Positions 35,155-43,403 of a stretch of 64,000 nucleotides of DNA are shown here, piece after piece. A program made the position numbers and the translations under genes. Origin of the DNA: Moraxellaceae bacterium (GTDB lineage Bacteria; Pseudomonadota; Gammaproteobacteria; Pseudomonadales; Moraxellaceae); the NCBI GenBank assembly GCA_020697295.1, contig JAJFBF010000003.1, forward strand, positions 1-64,000. Reading direction: 5' to 3'. How positions within the stretch are numbered: position 1 is the stretch's first letter; the number at the start of each line of letters is the position of its first letter. The notes under the pieces are model-generated. The model saw only the letters and a program-made list of their open reading frames with translations, ran no database searches and was not told where the DNA came from.

Positions 35155-36693
35155 ATGAAAATCCGTTCGCAAGTAGGCATGGTCCTTAACCTGGACAAAT
35201 GCATTGGCTGCCATACCTGTTCGGTGACCTGCAAGAATGTGTGGACCAGCCGCGAGGGCATGGAATACGCCTGGTTCAACAACGTGGAAACCAAGCCCGG
35301 CATCGGCTATCCCAAGGAATGGGAGAACCAGGACAAGTGGAAGGGCGGCTGGGTGCGCAACGCCGACGGCAGCATCAATCCGCGCATCGGTGGCAAGTTC
35401 CGCGTGCTGGCGAACATCTTCGCCAATCCGGACCTGCCCACCATCGATGACTATTACGAGCCCTTCGATTTCGACTACCAGAACCTGCACACGGCGCCGA
35501 TCTCCGAGCACCAGCCGGTGGCCCGGCCGCGCTCGCTGATCTCCGGCAAGCGCATGGAAAAGATCGAGTGGGGCCCGAACTGGGAGGAAATCCTCGGCAC
35601 CGAGTTCGCCAAGCGCCGCAAGGACAAGAACTTTGATTCGGTGCAGGCCGACATCTACGGGGAGTATGAAAATACCTTCATGATGTACTTGCCGCGCCTC
35701 TGCGAGCACTGCCTTAACCCGACCTGCGCCGCGGCCTGCCCGAGCGGCGCCATCTACAAGCGCGAGGAGGACGGCATCGTCCTCATCGACCAGGAAAAGT
35801 GCCGAGGCTGGCGCATGTGCATCAGCGGCTGCCCCTACAAGAAGATCTACTTCAACTGGAAGAGCGGCAAGTCCGAGAAGTGCATCTTCTGCTACCCGCG
35901 CATCGAGGCCGGCATGCCCACGGTGTGCTCCGAGACCTGCGTCGGCCGCATCCGCTACCTGGGCGTGCTGCTCTATGACGCCGACCGCATCAAGGAAGTG
36001 GCGTCCACGCCCAGTGAGCAGGACCTTTATCAGAAGCAGCTGGAGATCTTCCTGGATCCGCACGATCCGGAAGTGATCAGGCAGGCCCTCAAGGACGGCG
36101 TCCCGCAGTCGGTTATCGACGCCGCCCAGGCCTCGCCGGTGTACAAGCTGGCCGTGGACTGGCAGCTCGCGCTGCCGCTGCACCCGGAATACCGGACCCT
36201 GCCCATGGTCTGGTACGTGCCGCCGCTGTCGCCCATCCAGAACGCCGCTGCGGCCGGCAAGGTCGGCATGAACGGCATCCTGCCGGACGTCGACAGTCTG
36301 CGCATCCCGGTGCGCTACCTGGCCAACCTGCTCACCGCGGGTGACGAGGCGCCGGTGAAGCTGGCCCTGAAGCGCCTGCTGGCCATGCGCGCCTACAAGC
36401 GTTCGCAGCACGTGGATGGCGTCGAGAACCTGGCGGTGCTGGAAGACGTCGGCCTGTCCCGCGCCCAGGCCGAGGACATGTACCGCTACCTGGCCATCGC
36501 CAACTATGAGGACCGCTTCGTGATCCCGAGCGCGCACCGCGAGGAAGCCATGAGCGAGGCCTTCGCCGAGCGCAACGGCTGCGGCTTCAGCTTTGGCTCC
36601 GGCTGCAACGGCTCGTCCGATCTCAATATGTTCGGCGGCAAGAAGGCCACCACGCGCGACGTCATCAAGACCGTGCAGCTCTGGGAGGAATAA
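35155..36693 (+). CDS. narH: NarH, nitrate reductase beta subunit (iron-sulfur)
   Basis: A 512-residue electron-transfer subunit, normal length, ATG 10 bases after narG. Ferredoxin-type cysteine groups are visible: CIGCHTCSVTCKNVW near residue 16, CEHCLNPTCAAACPSG near residue 183, CRGWRMCISGCPYKK near residue 217 (the tryptophan in place of a cysteine marks the [3Fe-4S] cluster) and CIFCYPRIEAG...CSETCVGR near residues 244-265. It passes electrons from NarI heme to NarG on the cytoplasmic face. Confidence 0.95.
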   Translation: MKIRSQVGMVLNLDKCIGCHTCSVTCKNVWTSREGMEYAWFNNVETKPGIGYPKEWENQDKWKGGWVRNADGSINPRIGGKFRVLANIFANPDLPTIDDYYEPFDFDYQNLHTAPISEHQPVARPRSLISGKRMEKIEWGPNWEEILGTEFAKRRKDKNFDSVQADIYGEYENTFMMYLPRLCEHCLNPTCAAACPSGAIYKREEDGIVLIDQEKCRGWRMCISGCPYKKIYFNWKSGKSEKCIFCYPRIEAGMPTVCSETCVGRIRYLGVLLYDADRIKEVASTPSEQDLYQKQLEIFLDPHDPEVIRQALKDGVPQSVIDAAQASPVYKLAVDWQLALPLHPEYRTLPMVWYVPPLSPIQNAAAAGKVGMNGILPDVDSLRIPVRYLANLLTAGDEAPVKLALKRLLAMRAYKRSQHVDGVENLAVLEDVGLSRAQAEDMYRYLAIANYEDRFVIPSAHREEAMSEAFAERNGCGFSFGSGCNGSSDLNMFGGKKATTRDVIKTVQLWEE

Positions 36694-36695
36694 GC

Positions 36696-37436
36696 ATGAA
36701 GATCCTGAAAGTCATTTCCCTGCTGCTGGATTATCCCGTCGAGGCCCTGCAGGGCGCGCGCGGTGAACTCGCGGCCGCCATCGCCGGCGCCCGCGAGATC
36801 AGCCCCGCGCAGCGCCAGGCGCTGCAGGCCGTGCTCGATCGCGTCGCCGGCGGCGAGCTGCTCGACGCCCAGGAGGGCTATACCGAGCTCTTCGAGCGCG
36901 GCCGCTTCCTGTCACTGCTGCTGTTCGAGCACGTGCATGGCGAGTCCCGCGACCGCGGCCAGGCCATGGTCGACCTGATGGCCCAGTACGAGGCCGCCGG
37001 GTTTGCCATCGGCGTGCGCGAGCTGCCGGACTACATCCCCCTCTACCTGGAATACCTCTCGACCTGCGATGCGCAGACGGCCCGCGAGGGCCTGGCGGAT
37101 GTCTCGCACCTGCTGGCCCTGCTGGCGGCCCGGCTCGAGGAGCGGGGCAGCGACTATTCCGCCTGCCTGCGCGCCCTGTTGCAGGTGGCCGGTGCGGAGC
37201 CCGCGGTGGCGATGGCGGAGGTGCAGGCCCAGGTGGCGCAGGAAGTGCGTGATGACACCCTGGCCGCGCTCGATGCCGAGTGGGAAGAGGAGGCCGTGAA
37301 CTTCATGGCGGGCGAGGCCGACAGCAGCGCCTGCAGCGGCGCCGCGACACGGCCGTCCAAGGCCCGCGAGGATGTCGCGGTGCCGGTGCACTGGGTCGAT
37401 TTCAAGCAAACCGCCGTCCCGGCGGGCAATCCCTGA
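36696..37436 (+). CDS. narJ: NarJ, chaperone for molybdenum cofactor insertion into NarG
   Basis: A 246-residue soluble helical protein of the TorD/NarJ family. LKVISLLLDYPVEALQ at the start, FLSLLLFEHVHGESRDRGQAMVDLMAQYEAAGF near residues 70-100 and LPDYIPLYLEYLS near residue 110 are family marks. NarJ binds apo-NarG and directs Moco and FS0 insertion; it is not part of the final enzyme. GAGGAATAAGC precedes the ATG, 2 bases after the narH stop. The C-terminal 40 residues are charged and unconserved. Confidence 0.93.
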   Translation: MKILKVISLLLDYPVEALQGARGELAAAIAGAREISPAQRQALQAVLDRVAGGELLDAQEGYTELFERGRFLSLLLFEHVHGESRDRGQAMVDLMAQYEAAGFAIGVRELPDYIPLYLEYLSTCDAQTAREGLADVSHLLALLAARLEERGSDYSACLRALLQVAGAEPAVAMAEVQAQVAQEVRDDTLAALDAEWEEEAVNFMAGEADSSACSGAATRPSKAREDVAVPVHWVDFKQTAVPAGNP

Positions 37437-37455
37437 ACCGGGCGAGGAGAACGTC

Positions 37456-38136
37456 ATGTCGAGTTTCAATTTTATGCTGTTCGGGGTGTATCCCTACGTG
37501 GCCCTGGCCATCTTCCTGGTGGGGAGCTGGGCGCGCTACGACCTGGCCCAGTACACCTGGAAAGCGCAGTCCAGCCAGATGCTGAGCAACAAGAACATGC
37601 GCGTCGCCAGCAACTTGTTCCATGTCGGCGTGCTCTTTATCCTGGCCGGCCACTTCGTGGGCCTGCTGACGCCGCATGCGCTTTACGAGCATGTGATCAG
37701 CACCCCCGACAAGCAGCTCCTGGCCATGGTCTCGGGCGGCTTCTTCGGTGTGCTCTGCCTGGTGGGGCTGCTCATGCTCATCTACCGCCGCATGACCGAT
37801 GCGCGCGTGCGCGCCAGTTCCGGCACGGCCGACATTTTCATCCTCTGGGTGCTGCTCGCGCAGTTGCTGCTCGGGCTGGGCACGATCGTCGCCTCCACGC
37901 AGCACATGGACGGCTCGGTCATGGTGATGCTGGCCAACTGGGCGCAGAGCATCGTGACGCTGCAGCCGGCGGCCGCCGCCGAGGCCATTGCCCCGGTCGG
38001 CCTGGTCTACAAGCTGCACGTGTGGCTGGGGCTGACGCTGTTCGTCCTGTTCCCCTTCACCCGCCTGGTGCATATCGCCAGCGTGCCGGTGAAATACCTG
38101 GCGCGTAACTACCAGATCGTGCGCCAGAAAGGCTGA
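37456..38136 (+). CDS. narI: NarI, nitrate reductase gamma subunit (cytochrome b)
   Basis: A 226-residue membrane protein with five helices, normal length; the ATG at 37456 follows GAGGAG. The four heme-b histidines are in place: FHVGVLFILAGH (two, near residues 56 and 66) and KLHVWLG with RLVH (near residues 187 and 205). It takes electrons from quinol, which the ubiquinone genes upstream supply, and passes them to NarH. Confidence 0.95.
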   Translation: MSSFNFMLFGVYPYVALAIFLVGSWARYDLAQYTWKAQSSQMLSNKNMRVASNLFHVGVLFILAGHFVGLLTPHALYEHVISTPDKQLLAMVSGGFFGVLCLVGLLMLIYRRMTDARVRASSGTADIFILWVLLAQLLLGLGTIVASTQHMDGSVMVMLANWAQSIVTLQPAAAAEAIAPVGLVYKLHVWLGLTLFVLFPFTRLVHIASVPVKYLARNYQIVRQKG

Positions 38137-38187
38137 GGCGACGTCCGGTGGGACTTGATGTGGAGGCGCCTGGTTCCAGTCGTGGCG

Positions 38188-38248
38188 AAATGAATCAACA
38201 GCAATTTTCGGTGCCCGTTTTGGTGGGCACCGATTCCAAATGAATCAA
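38188..38248 (+). other. Hairpin flanked by 11-bp direct repeats in the narI-PPIase gap
   Basis: AAATGAATCAA occurs at 38188-38198 and again at 38238-38248. Between them CGGTGCCC (38209-38216) pairs with GGGCACCG (38225-38232) around an 8-base loop. The second repeat overlaps the possible upstream start of the PPIase gene (ATG 38240). Such a stem could trim or stabilise the nar transcript between its structural and accessory parts. Confidence 0.45.
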
Positions 38249-38260
38249 GAGGTGAACATC

Positions 38261-39313
38261 ATGGGCTGCGGATGTGGTGGTGGAGGCGGCGAGGGCGGTT
38301 GTGGTGGCGGCGAACGCCAGGCAAGCGCGCAACAGGCGCCAGCCGCGATGGCGGCAATGGCCGGCGCGGCGTCGGTGACGGCCGTGCAGAGTTTCACGCC
38401 CGGCAAACCGGGCGACAACACGGCGGGCAACGGACTCCTGCAGGTGGGGGAGCCGGCGGCGCGCCCGGCCAAACCCGCTCCCGCTGACAGCGAGGGCGAG
38501 TCCCCGCGCCTGATCGCCGGCAGCGAGCACCCGCCGGAGTGGCCCGTCATCCGGGTCAACGGCATGCCCATCGCTGAGGCCGCGCTGGCCCAGGAAATAC
38601 AGTATCACCCGGCCGCGAGCCGCGAAGAGGCGCTCTATGCCGCCGCGCGCGCCCTGGTGATCCGCGAATTGCTGCAGCAACGCATCCTCGAACTCGGCCT
38701 CAAGGTGATCCTGGCGGCCGGGGAAAGCGAGGAGGAGGCTGCCATCCAGGCGCTTATCGCGCGCGAGGTGGCCCTTCCTGCCGTCGATGAGGCCGCGCTG
38801 CAGCGCTTTTATGAAAGCAACCGCCAGCGCTTCGTCTCGCCGCCGCTGATGGCGGCGCGGCATATCCTGCTCGGCGTTGCTCCCGACGACACCGAAGGGC
38901 GCAGCGAGAAGCGCGACGAGGCCCTGGCCCTGGTCGCGCAGCTGCAGCAAGGCGCGGACTTCGCGGCCCTTGCACGCGCCGCGTCGGTGTGTCCTTCCAG
39001 GGAGCAGGGCGGGGCGCTCGGGCAGATCAGCCGCGGCCAGACCGTGCCCGAGTTCGAGCGCCAGTTGCTGCGCCTGCCGGTGGGCCTGGCCTTGCAGCCG
39101 CTGGAATCGCGCTACGGCTACCACATCGTCGAGGTGCAGCAGCGCGTGGAAGGCCAGGCGCTGCCTTTCGAGGCGGTGCAGGCGTCCATTCGCCACGACC
39201 TCGAGATACGGGTCTGGCAGAAGGGCGTGGCGCAGTACCTGCAGACCCTGGTGGGCGCCGCCGACATCGAGGGCATCAACCTGGACGGAGCGGAGTCGCC
39301 CCTGCTGCAGTAG
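38261..39313 (+). CDS. NifM-like parvulin peptidyl-prolyl isomerase of the nar operon
   Basis: A 350-residue protein. The ATG at 38261 is favoured by GAGGTG at the right distance; an ATG at 38240 would add 7 residues. The first 20 residues are almost only glycine and cysteine ([17 protein letters not shown]), then a linker to about residue 90. A NifM/PpiC-like helical N-part follows, then a parvulin domain near residues 195-290 ([41 protein letters not shown]). No signal peptide is seen, so it should be cytoplasmic, like NifM. The same gene follows narI in Pseudomonas. It probably folds or matures a nitrate reductase subunit. Confidence 0.88.
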   Translation: MGCGCGGGGGEGGCGGGERQASAQQAPAAMAAMAGAASVTAVQSFTPGKPGDNTAGNGLLQVGEPAARPAKPAPADSEGESPRLIAGSEHPPEWPVIRVNGMPIAEAALAQEIQYHPAASREEALYAAARALVIRELLQQRILELGLKVILAAGESEEEAAIQALIAREVALPAVDEAALQRFYESNRQRFVSPPLMAARHILLGVAPDDTEGRSEKRDEALALVAQLQQGADFAALARAASVCPSREQGGALGQISRGQTVPEFERQLLRLPVGLALQPLESRYGYHIVEVQQRVEGQALPFEAVQASIRHDLEIRVWQKGVAQYLQTLVGAADIEGINLDGAESPLLQ

Positions 39314-39333
39314 TCCACGAGGACAGTTTCACC

Positions 39334-40329
39334 ATGAGCCAGAACCTGCTGGTGGACGGCCACGGTCGCCGCATCGACTACCTGCGCATCTCGGTCACCG
39401 ACCGCTGCGATTTTCGCTGTGTGTACTGCATGGCCGAGCACATGACCTTCCTGCCGCGCGCCAGGGTGCTGACGCTGGAGGAGATCTACCGCACGGCGCG
39501 CCTCTTTACCGGGCGCGGCGTGCGCAAGATCCGGCTTACCGGCGGCGAGCCGCTGGTGCGCCAGGGCATCGTCGGCCTCTGCCGCCGCATCGCGGCGCTG
39601 CCGGGGCTCCACGAGCTGGTCATGACCACCAACGGATCGCGCCTGCAGGAGCTGGCCGTGCCCCTGGCCGAGGCCGGGGTCAAGCGCCTCAACATCAGCC
39701 TGGACAGCCTTGATCCGGAAAAGTTTCGCGCCATCACCCGCGTCGGCCATCTCGACGACGTGCTGCGTGGTATCGAGGCGGCGCGTGCGGCCGGCTTTGC
39801 CCGGCTCAAGATCAATGCGGTCATCATGAAGGGCCGCAACGAAACCGAAGTCGCGGACCTTGTCGACTTTGCCATCCGCAACGAAATCGACATCAGCTTT
39901 ATCGAGGAAATGCCCTTGGGCGAAGTCGGTCGTGACCGCGGCGAGTCCTTCTTTTCCAGTGACGAGGTGCGCTCGCGCATCGCCGAGCGCCATGAATTGC
40001 TCGACAGCGTCGAGCAAAGCGGCGGCCCGGCCCGCTACCAGCGCCTGGCCCGGCATCCGCGCACGCGCATCGGCTTTATCTCGCCGCATTCCCATAACTT
40101 CTGCAGCACCTGCAACCGTGTCCGCCTGACGGCGGAGGGGCGCCTGCTGCTTTGCCTCGGTCATGAGAACTCCGTCGACCTGCTGGGGCTGCTGCGTCGC
40201 CATCCGCTCACGGATGCGCCCCTGCATGCCGCGCTCGACAAGGCGCTGCAGTCCAAGCCGCTCCGGCATGAGTTCAGCCGTGACGGCGAGGTGCAGATCG
40301 TGCGCTTCATGAATGCCAGCGGCGGCTGA
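39334..40329 (+). CDS. moaA: MoaA, GTP 3',8-cyclase for molybdopterin
   Basis: A 331-residue radical SAM enzyme. The N-terminal cluster CDFRCVYC (C-x3-C-x2-C) lies near residue 26, LTGGEPLVR near residue 70, and the C-terminal second cluster ligands in [19 protein letters not shown] near residue 254. The C-terminus ends in GG as MoaA needs for activity. It makes the first molybdopterin intermediate from GTP with MoaC. As in Pseudomonas it is the last gene of the nar operon and thus supplies cofactor exactly when NarG is made. Confidence 0.95.
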   Translation: MSQNLLVDGHGRRIDYLRISVTDRCDFRCVYCMAEHMTFLPRARVLTLEEIYRTARLFTGRGVRKIRLTGGEPLVRQGIVGLCRRIAALPGLHELVMTTNGSRLQELAVPLAEAGVKRLNISLDSLDPEKFRAITRVGHLDDVLRGIEAARAAGFARLKINAVIMKGRNETEVADLVDFAIRNEIDISFIEEMPLGEVGRDRGESFFSSDEVRSRIAERHELLDSVEQSGGPARYQRLARHPRTRIGFISPHSHNFCSTCNRVRLTAEGRLLLCLGHENSVDLLGLLRRHPLTDAPLHAALDKALQSKPLRHEFSRDGEVQIVRFMNASGG

Positions 40330-40357
40330 TCCAGCCGCGCGCGAAAATTTGCGATTC

Positions 40358-40399
40358 TTGTTCGCCATCAATTCCCGGCCTGTGGCCACTCGCTAGATT
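40358..40399 (+). promoter_or_regulatory. Putative Anr/Dnr (FNR-type) promoter of the ATP-cone gene
   Basis: TTGTTCGCCATCAA at 40358-40371 has a perfect right half (ATCAA) and TTG-TT on the left. TAGATT at 40394-40399 follows after 22 bases as a -10, giving a start near 40406, 54 bases before the ATG. Confidence 0.55.
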
Positions 40400-40459
40400 A
40401 AAAGCCACTGCGGCGCCGTCTCCCGCCGGCCGCCGCCCTGTAAGCATGAGGTGAAAAAG

Positions 40460-40786
40460 ATGGCTGAATACTGCAGGCCACGGCAACCGGAACTGCTGCG
40501 CAAGCAGGATGGGAGGGTTGTGGCTTTCGACCTGGAGAAGATAGTCAGGGCCATTCACGCGGCAGGACAGGTCTCGGCCGAACTGGATGCCGATCATGCC
40601 CGGCTGATGGCCCGGATGGTGCTGGCCCGCCTCATGGATCGTGAAGCCCTTACCGTTGACGAGGTGCAGGCCGTCGTGGAGCGCGAGTTGATGGAGGCAG
40701 GCTGTTACGGCACTGCCCGCGCCTGCATCGTCCACCGCGAGCAGCGCAAGTCCAGCCAGGGGAGGGCGCTCGGCGCCAGCACTTGA
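40460..40786 (+). CDS. Stand-alone ATP-cone domain protein
   Basis: A 108-residue protein; the ATG at 40460 has GAGGTG at 40449-40454, so the GTG at 40451 lies inside the ribosome-binding site and is not the start. Residues 15-95 form a single ATP-cone (LRKQDGRVVAFDLEKIVRAI, then ARMVLARLMDREALTVDEVQAVVERELMEAG and an ARACIVHREQR end). This is the nucleotide-sensing domain normally at the N-terminus of ribonucleotide reductases or in NrdR. No zinc ribbon and no reductase domain accompany it. With its FNR-type promoter it may sense dATP/ATP for the anaerobic reductase or for nitrate-related genes; the target is unknown. Confidence 0.85.
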   Translation: MAEYCRPRQPELLRKQDGRVVAFDLEKIVRAIHAAGQVSAELDADHARLMARMVLARLMDREALTVDEVQAVVERELMEAGCYGTARACIVHREQRKSSQGRALGAST

Positions 40787-40799
40787 CGGCCTTGAACCG

Positions 40800-41000
40800 G
40801 TTCCATCAGTGAGTTTTGCATTTGGTCAGTCTGGGTTTATCCCGGATGAGCTGAGAGGCACTTCCGGCGAGCCGCGCCCGGCTCCCGGCAAGGCGGTCCG
40901 CCCGGATCGCATTTTGCGGACCCGTAGGCTTGCGGGCGCCGCGGGCGATGTGAAACGCATCGCCGGGGTGCCGGGTATTCCGGCGCCCCGCTTTTAATTC
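40800..41000 (+). ncRNA. Structured intergenic region, possible small RNA with own terminator
   Basis: Several stems follow one another: GGTCCGC/GCGGACC (40894-40922), GCGATG/CATCGC around TGAAACG (40945-40963), and GGGGTGCCGG/CCGGCGCCCC around GTATT (40965-40989), the last followed by GCTTTTAATT as a weak terminator. No conserved coding frame is evident; an open frame of 62 codons at 40809-40997 has no ribosome-binding site or known domain. It does not match the cobalamin, TPP, glycine or Moco riboswitch patterns I know. Confidence 0.3.
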
Positions 41001-41040
41001 ACCAGGGGCAGGCGTCCTTCTTCCTGCCTCCCTCGACCAT

Positions 41041-41071
41041 AAAAAAGCCCGGCACTATGCCGGGCTTTTTT
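41041..41071. terminator. Bidirectional rho-independent terminator
   Basis: AAAAAAGCCCGGCA (41041-41054) pairs with TGCCGGGCTTTTTT (41058-41071) around CTA: a 14-bp stem with six A on one side and six T on the other. It ends transcription both from the ATP-cone side and from the convergent porin gene, whose stop is at 41087. Confidence 0.95.
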
Positions 41072-41086
41072 GTGATTGCCTGGGGG

Positions 41087-42265
41087 TCAGAGCTTGCAGG
41101 TCAGCTGCAGCCAGGCCTTTCGCGTATCGTTGGTGTAGCCCGCGACGGAGCCGCCATTGAACTCCGCGAATTTCAGCAGCAGGTTCATCTTCGGGGAGAG
41201 GTCACGGCCCACGGCGAAATCCACTTCCTCGCCATATTTGTCATCCGTCGCCTCGGCACGGAAGTCATGCGCCGCCAGCGTGAACCTGAAGCCGGCGGCC
41301 GTGGCCATCACCTTCAGGTTCGTGTCCTCGAGGCCATTCGCCGGTGTTGTCAGGAAACGGTCAGCCCAGCCATTGAAGGCGTGCAGGGTCGCCAGCGGCG
41401 TCTTGAAGCCTTTTTCCAGCACTTCCTGCTGCGCCTTAACTGTCACCGGCCCGAACTTGTAGCCCAGTTGCAGGTCGGTATAGCTGGCATCCGGCGCACC
41501 GGCCGCGGTGCCGTCGGCATAGTCCGTCTGGTCGGCAAAGGAGATTTCGTACAGGAAATTGGCAATGGCGCCGTCAACCCGCGCTCCCGCATGCTGCCAG
41601 GACGTGGTGGGCGCGCTCTTTTCCTCGATCGCGTAGTAGAAGGCCGACACCTTTGCCTGCGGGAAGGCGCTGTAGCGGATAGTGGCCAGCGGCGCCTCGA
41701 CAATGCGCGTCACGCCATAGATGTTGTGCACACGCGAAAGGTAGGCCGCGTTCAGCGCCAGGTCCGGCACCGCGGTGTTGTTGCTGAAGCTCACCGCATC
41801 AAAGGTCTGGTCGTTCTGGCGCCAGCCCACATCGCCCACAAAGCGCGCATTGTCGTAAACGAGCTTCTGGCGACCGGCCCTGAAGCCGTAGCCTTCGAGG
41901 TAGGACTGGTTGACCTGGGTCAGCGCCGGGTCGGCGATCAGGCCGTAGCCGACATTGTTGTTGCCATAGCCGGTAGTGCCGCTGTTGTACTCGCCATTGC
42001 CGAGCGAACTCACGTTCTCGAATTCCAGGAAGGCCTTGAGGCCGTGGTAGTCGCCGGTCTGGTAGCCCAGCACCGTGCGCAGCGTTTCGGCATCGGTTTC
42101 CCGCGTCGTCTCGTAGTCCACGTATTCCGCGCGCAGGCGCAGGTCGAGAGTGGCCTTGCCGTTGTGGATGGCCTCGTGCAGCGCGTCCATTTCAGCGGGG
42201 AGGGCGCTTGCCAGGCCACTGGCCGAAGCCAGTGCCAGGGCGCTTGCCAGCAGGGATTTACGCAT
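41087..42265 (-). CDS. Outer-membrane porin-like beta-barrel protein
   Basis: A 392-residue protein with a Sec signal peptide (MRKSLLASALALASASGLASA). The mature part alternates aromatic and polar residues in strands (LDLRLRAEYVDYE, GLKAFLEFENVSSL, GYGFRAGRQKLVYDNARFVGDVGWRQNDQTFDAVSF) and ends in WLQLTCKL. The segment FRAGRQKLVYDNARFVGDVGWRQN-like is typical of alginate-export/OprD-like outer-membrane families. The substrate is unknown. A half-matching FNR-type box (TTGATGACGGATAA, minus strand, 42337-42324) with TACCGT 22 bases later stands before it, so anaerobic control is possible. Confidence 0.8.
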   Translation of the reverse strand: MRKSLLASALALASASGLASALPAEMDALHEAIHNGKATLDLRLRAEYVDYETTRETDAETLRTVLGYQTGDYHGLKAFLEFENVSSLGNGEYNSGTTGYGNNNVGYGLIADPALTQVNQSYLEGYGFRAGRQKLVYDNARFVGDVGWRQNDQTFDAVSFSNNTAVPDLALNAAYLSRVHNIYGVTRIVEAPLATIRYSAFPQAKVSAFYYAIEEKSAPTTSWQHAGARVDGAIANFLYEISFADQTDYADGTAAGAPDASYTDLQLGYKFGPVTVKAQQEVLEKGFKTPLATLHAFNGWADRFLTTPANGLEDTNLKVMATAAGFRFTLAAHDFRAEATDDKYGEEVDFAVGRDLSPKMNLLLKFAEFNGGSVAGYTNDTRKAWLQLTCKL

Positions 42266-42295
42266 GATGTTGCCCTTTCTTTAGGAGATGGGCTA

Positions 42296-42337
42296 ACGGT
42301 AACGAGTTGTTACAAGGGCACTCTTATCCGTCATCAA
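42296..42337 (-). promoter_or_regulatory. Weak FNR-type box upstream of the porin-like gene
   Basis: On the minus strand TTGATGACGGATAA (42337-42324) has a perfect left half and a poor right half, with TACCGT at 42301-42296 as a weak -10 at the expected distance. Listed because it repeats the geometry of the stronger boxes. Confidence 0.25.
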
Positions 42338-42391
42338 GATTGACGGGATATTTTTGCGGCGCCGCCTTAACTGGAACTGGAGCCCATCCCT

Positions 42392-42413
42392 GCAGGTCGG
42401 GATTCATCCCGAC
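42392..42413. repeat. Dispersed hairpin repeat, copy 2
   Basis: GCAGGTCGGGATTCATCCCG at 42392-42411 repeats the word at 19458-19477. Here the stem extends to GTCGGGAT/ATCCCGAC. It lies between the mobA stop and the porin start. Confidence 0.6.
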
Positions 42414-42449
42414 TTGAAAAGGGATGCAGAGCTTCTCCCGAGACAGGCG

Positions 42450-43040
42450 CTATCTGGCGCCCGCCAGCAAGGCCGGCGTATTGAGATTGGCCAGGCGCGG
42501 ATCATCATCCGGACACTGCAGCGCCACCGCGCCCAGTTGCAGCAGCAAACGACGCGGACTGCGTTCACCAGCCTGCCAGGCCGCCTCGATGGCGTCGCCG
42601 AGACTGGCCGGGACAAGGCTGAACAGCGGCTCCCATTCCGCCCCCTGGCGCACCATGACGGGCCGGCCGGGATGGGCGAGGGCGCAGCGGCGCAGGTCCT
42701 GGATCAGCGCGGCATCCACCCGCGGTGCATCGCAAGGGAGTATCAGCAGCGCCTCATGACGCACGACGGCAAGTCCCGCCCGGATGCCCGCCAGCGGCCC
42801 GGGAAATTCCGGCTCGCTGTCCATGACGATACGGTCGGCAAATTCCGCGTAGCGATCCGCGTGGCGGTTGCAGGAGATGATGAGGTCATCGGTCTGCGGG
42901 CGCGCCTGCTCCTGCAGCCAGGCGATCAGGGGCCGGCCTTGCCAGTCGACCAGGCCCTTGTCCGCGCCGCCCATGCGGCTGCCACGGCCACCGGCGAGCA
43001 GGAGGATGGAGCAGGGGGGCAAGGGGGAGCTCAGCGTCAT
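42450..43040 (-). CDS. mobA: MobA molybdenum cofactor guanylyltransferase
   Basis: A 196-residue enzyme; the start at 43040 places the nucleotide-binding [16 protein letters not shown] near residue 12, as in the family; open frame upstream is not conserved. [15 protein letters not shown] near residue 96 and the [10 protein letters not shown] stretch near residue 80 are further MobA marks. It adds GMP to Mo-molybdopterin to make the bis-MGD cofactor that NarG requires. With moaA, moaB and moeA this is the fourth Moco gene in the window. Confidence 0.93.
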   Translation of the reverse strand: MTLSSPLPPCSILLLAGGRGSRMGGADKGLVDWQGRPLIAWLQEQARPQTDDLIISCNRHADRYAEFADRIVMDSEPEFPGPLAGIRAGLAVVRHEALLILPCDAPRVDAALIQDLRRCALAHPGRPVMVRQGAEWEPLFSLVPASLGDAIEAAWQAGERSPRRLLLQLGAVALQCPDDDPRLANLNTPALLAGAR

Positions 43041-43335
43041 AAGGGCAAGCGGTTGTGGGCGAGGGGCCCTGAAGTGTCCCACGGGTGCCGGTCTGGCGTA
43101 AGGACCCGGAAGCCAGCTCAGGGGCTGCCAAGCATGGTAATGCCGGAGATCTGCCCGGGAATCACCTGTCCCTGATCCGGACATGGGGCGGGCGGATCGG
43201 CCAGCACGTTGAGTGCTCAAAGGTACTGGCTTAGGGCGTTAGGGGATCAATTGGCCCAAAGCTGATGCTGCTCAATAAAATGAGGGCATTGAACAAAAAA
43301 TAGTCAACCTCACGTCGCACTGCGGTAATTACGGA

Positions 43336-43365
43336 TTGAGCGGCCTAGGAAAAATGGGGTATATA
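43336..43365 (+). promoter_or_regulatory. Possible sigma70-type promoter of the giant-protein/RHS region
   Basis: TTGAGC (43336-43341) and TATATA (43360-43365) with an 18-base spacer lie in a visibly AT-richer stretch (about 43230-43560), 39 bases before the start at 43404. The rest of the 43041-43403 gap shows only a short TTGAG-TG-CTCAA palindrome at 43209-43220. Confidence 0.5.
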
Positions 43366-43403
43366 GGCGCGGTTACAAATAAATAAAGTCGCAGGGATAG
43401 CGG

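Noticed and set aside
40809-40997. 62-codon frame after the ATP-cone gene
   Set aside because: No ribosome-binding site and no recognisable motif; the stretch is dominated by stems.
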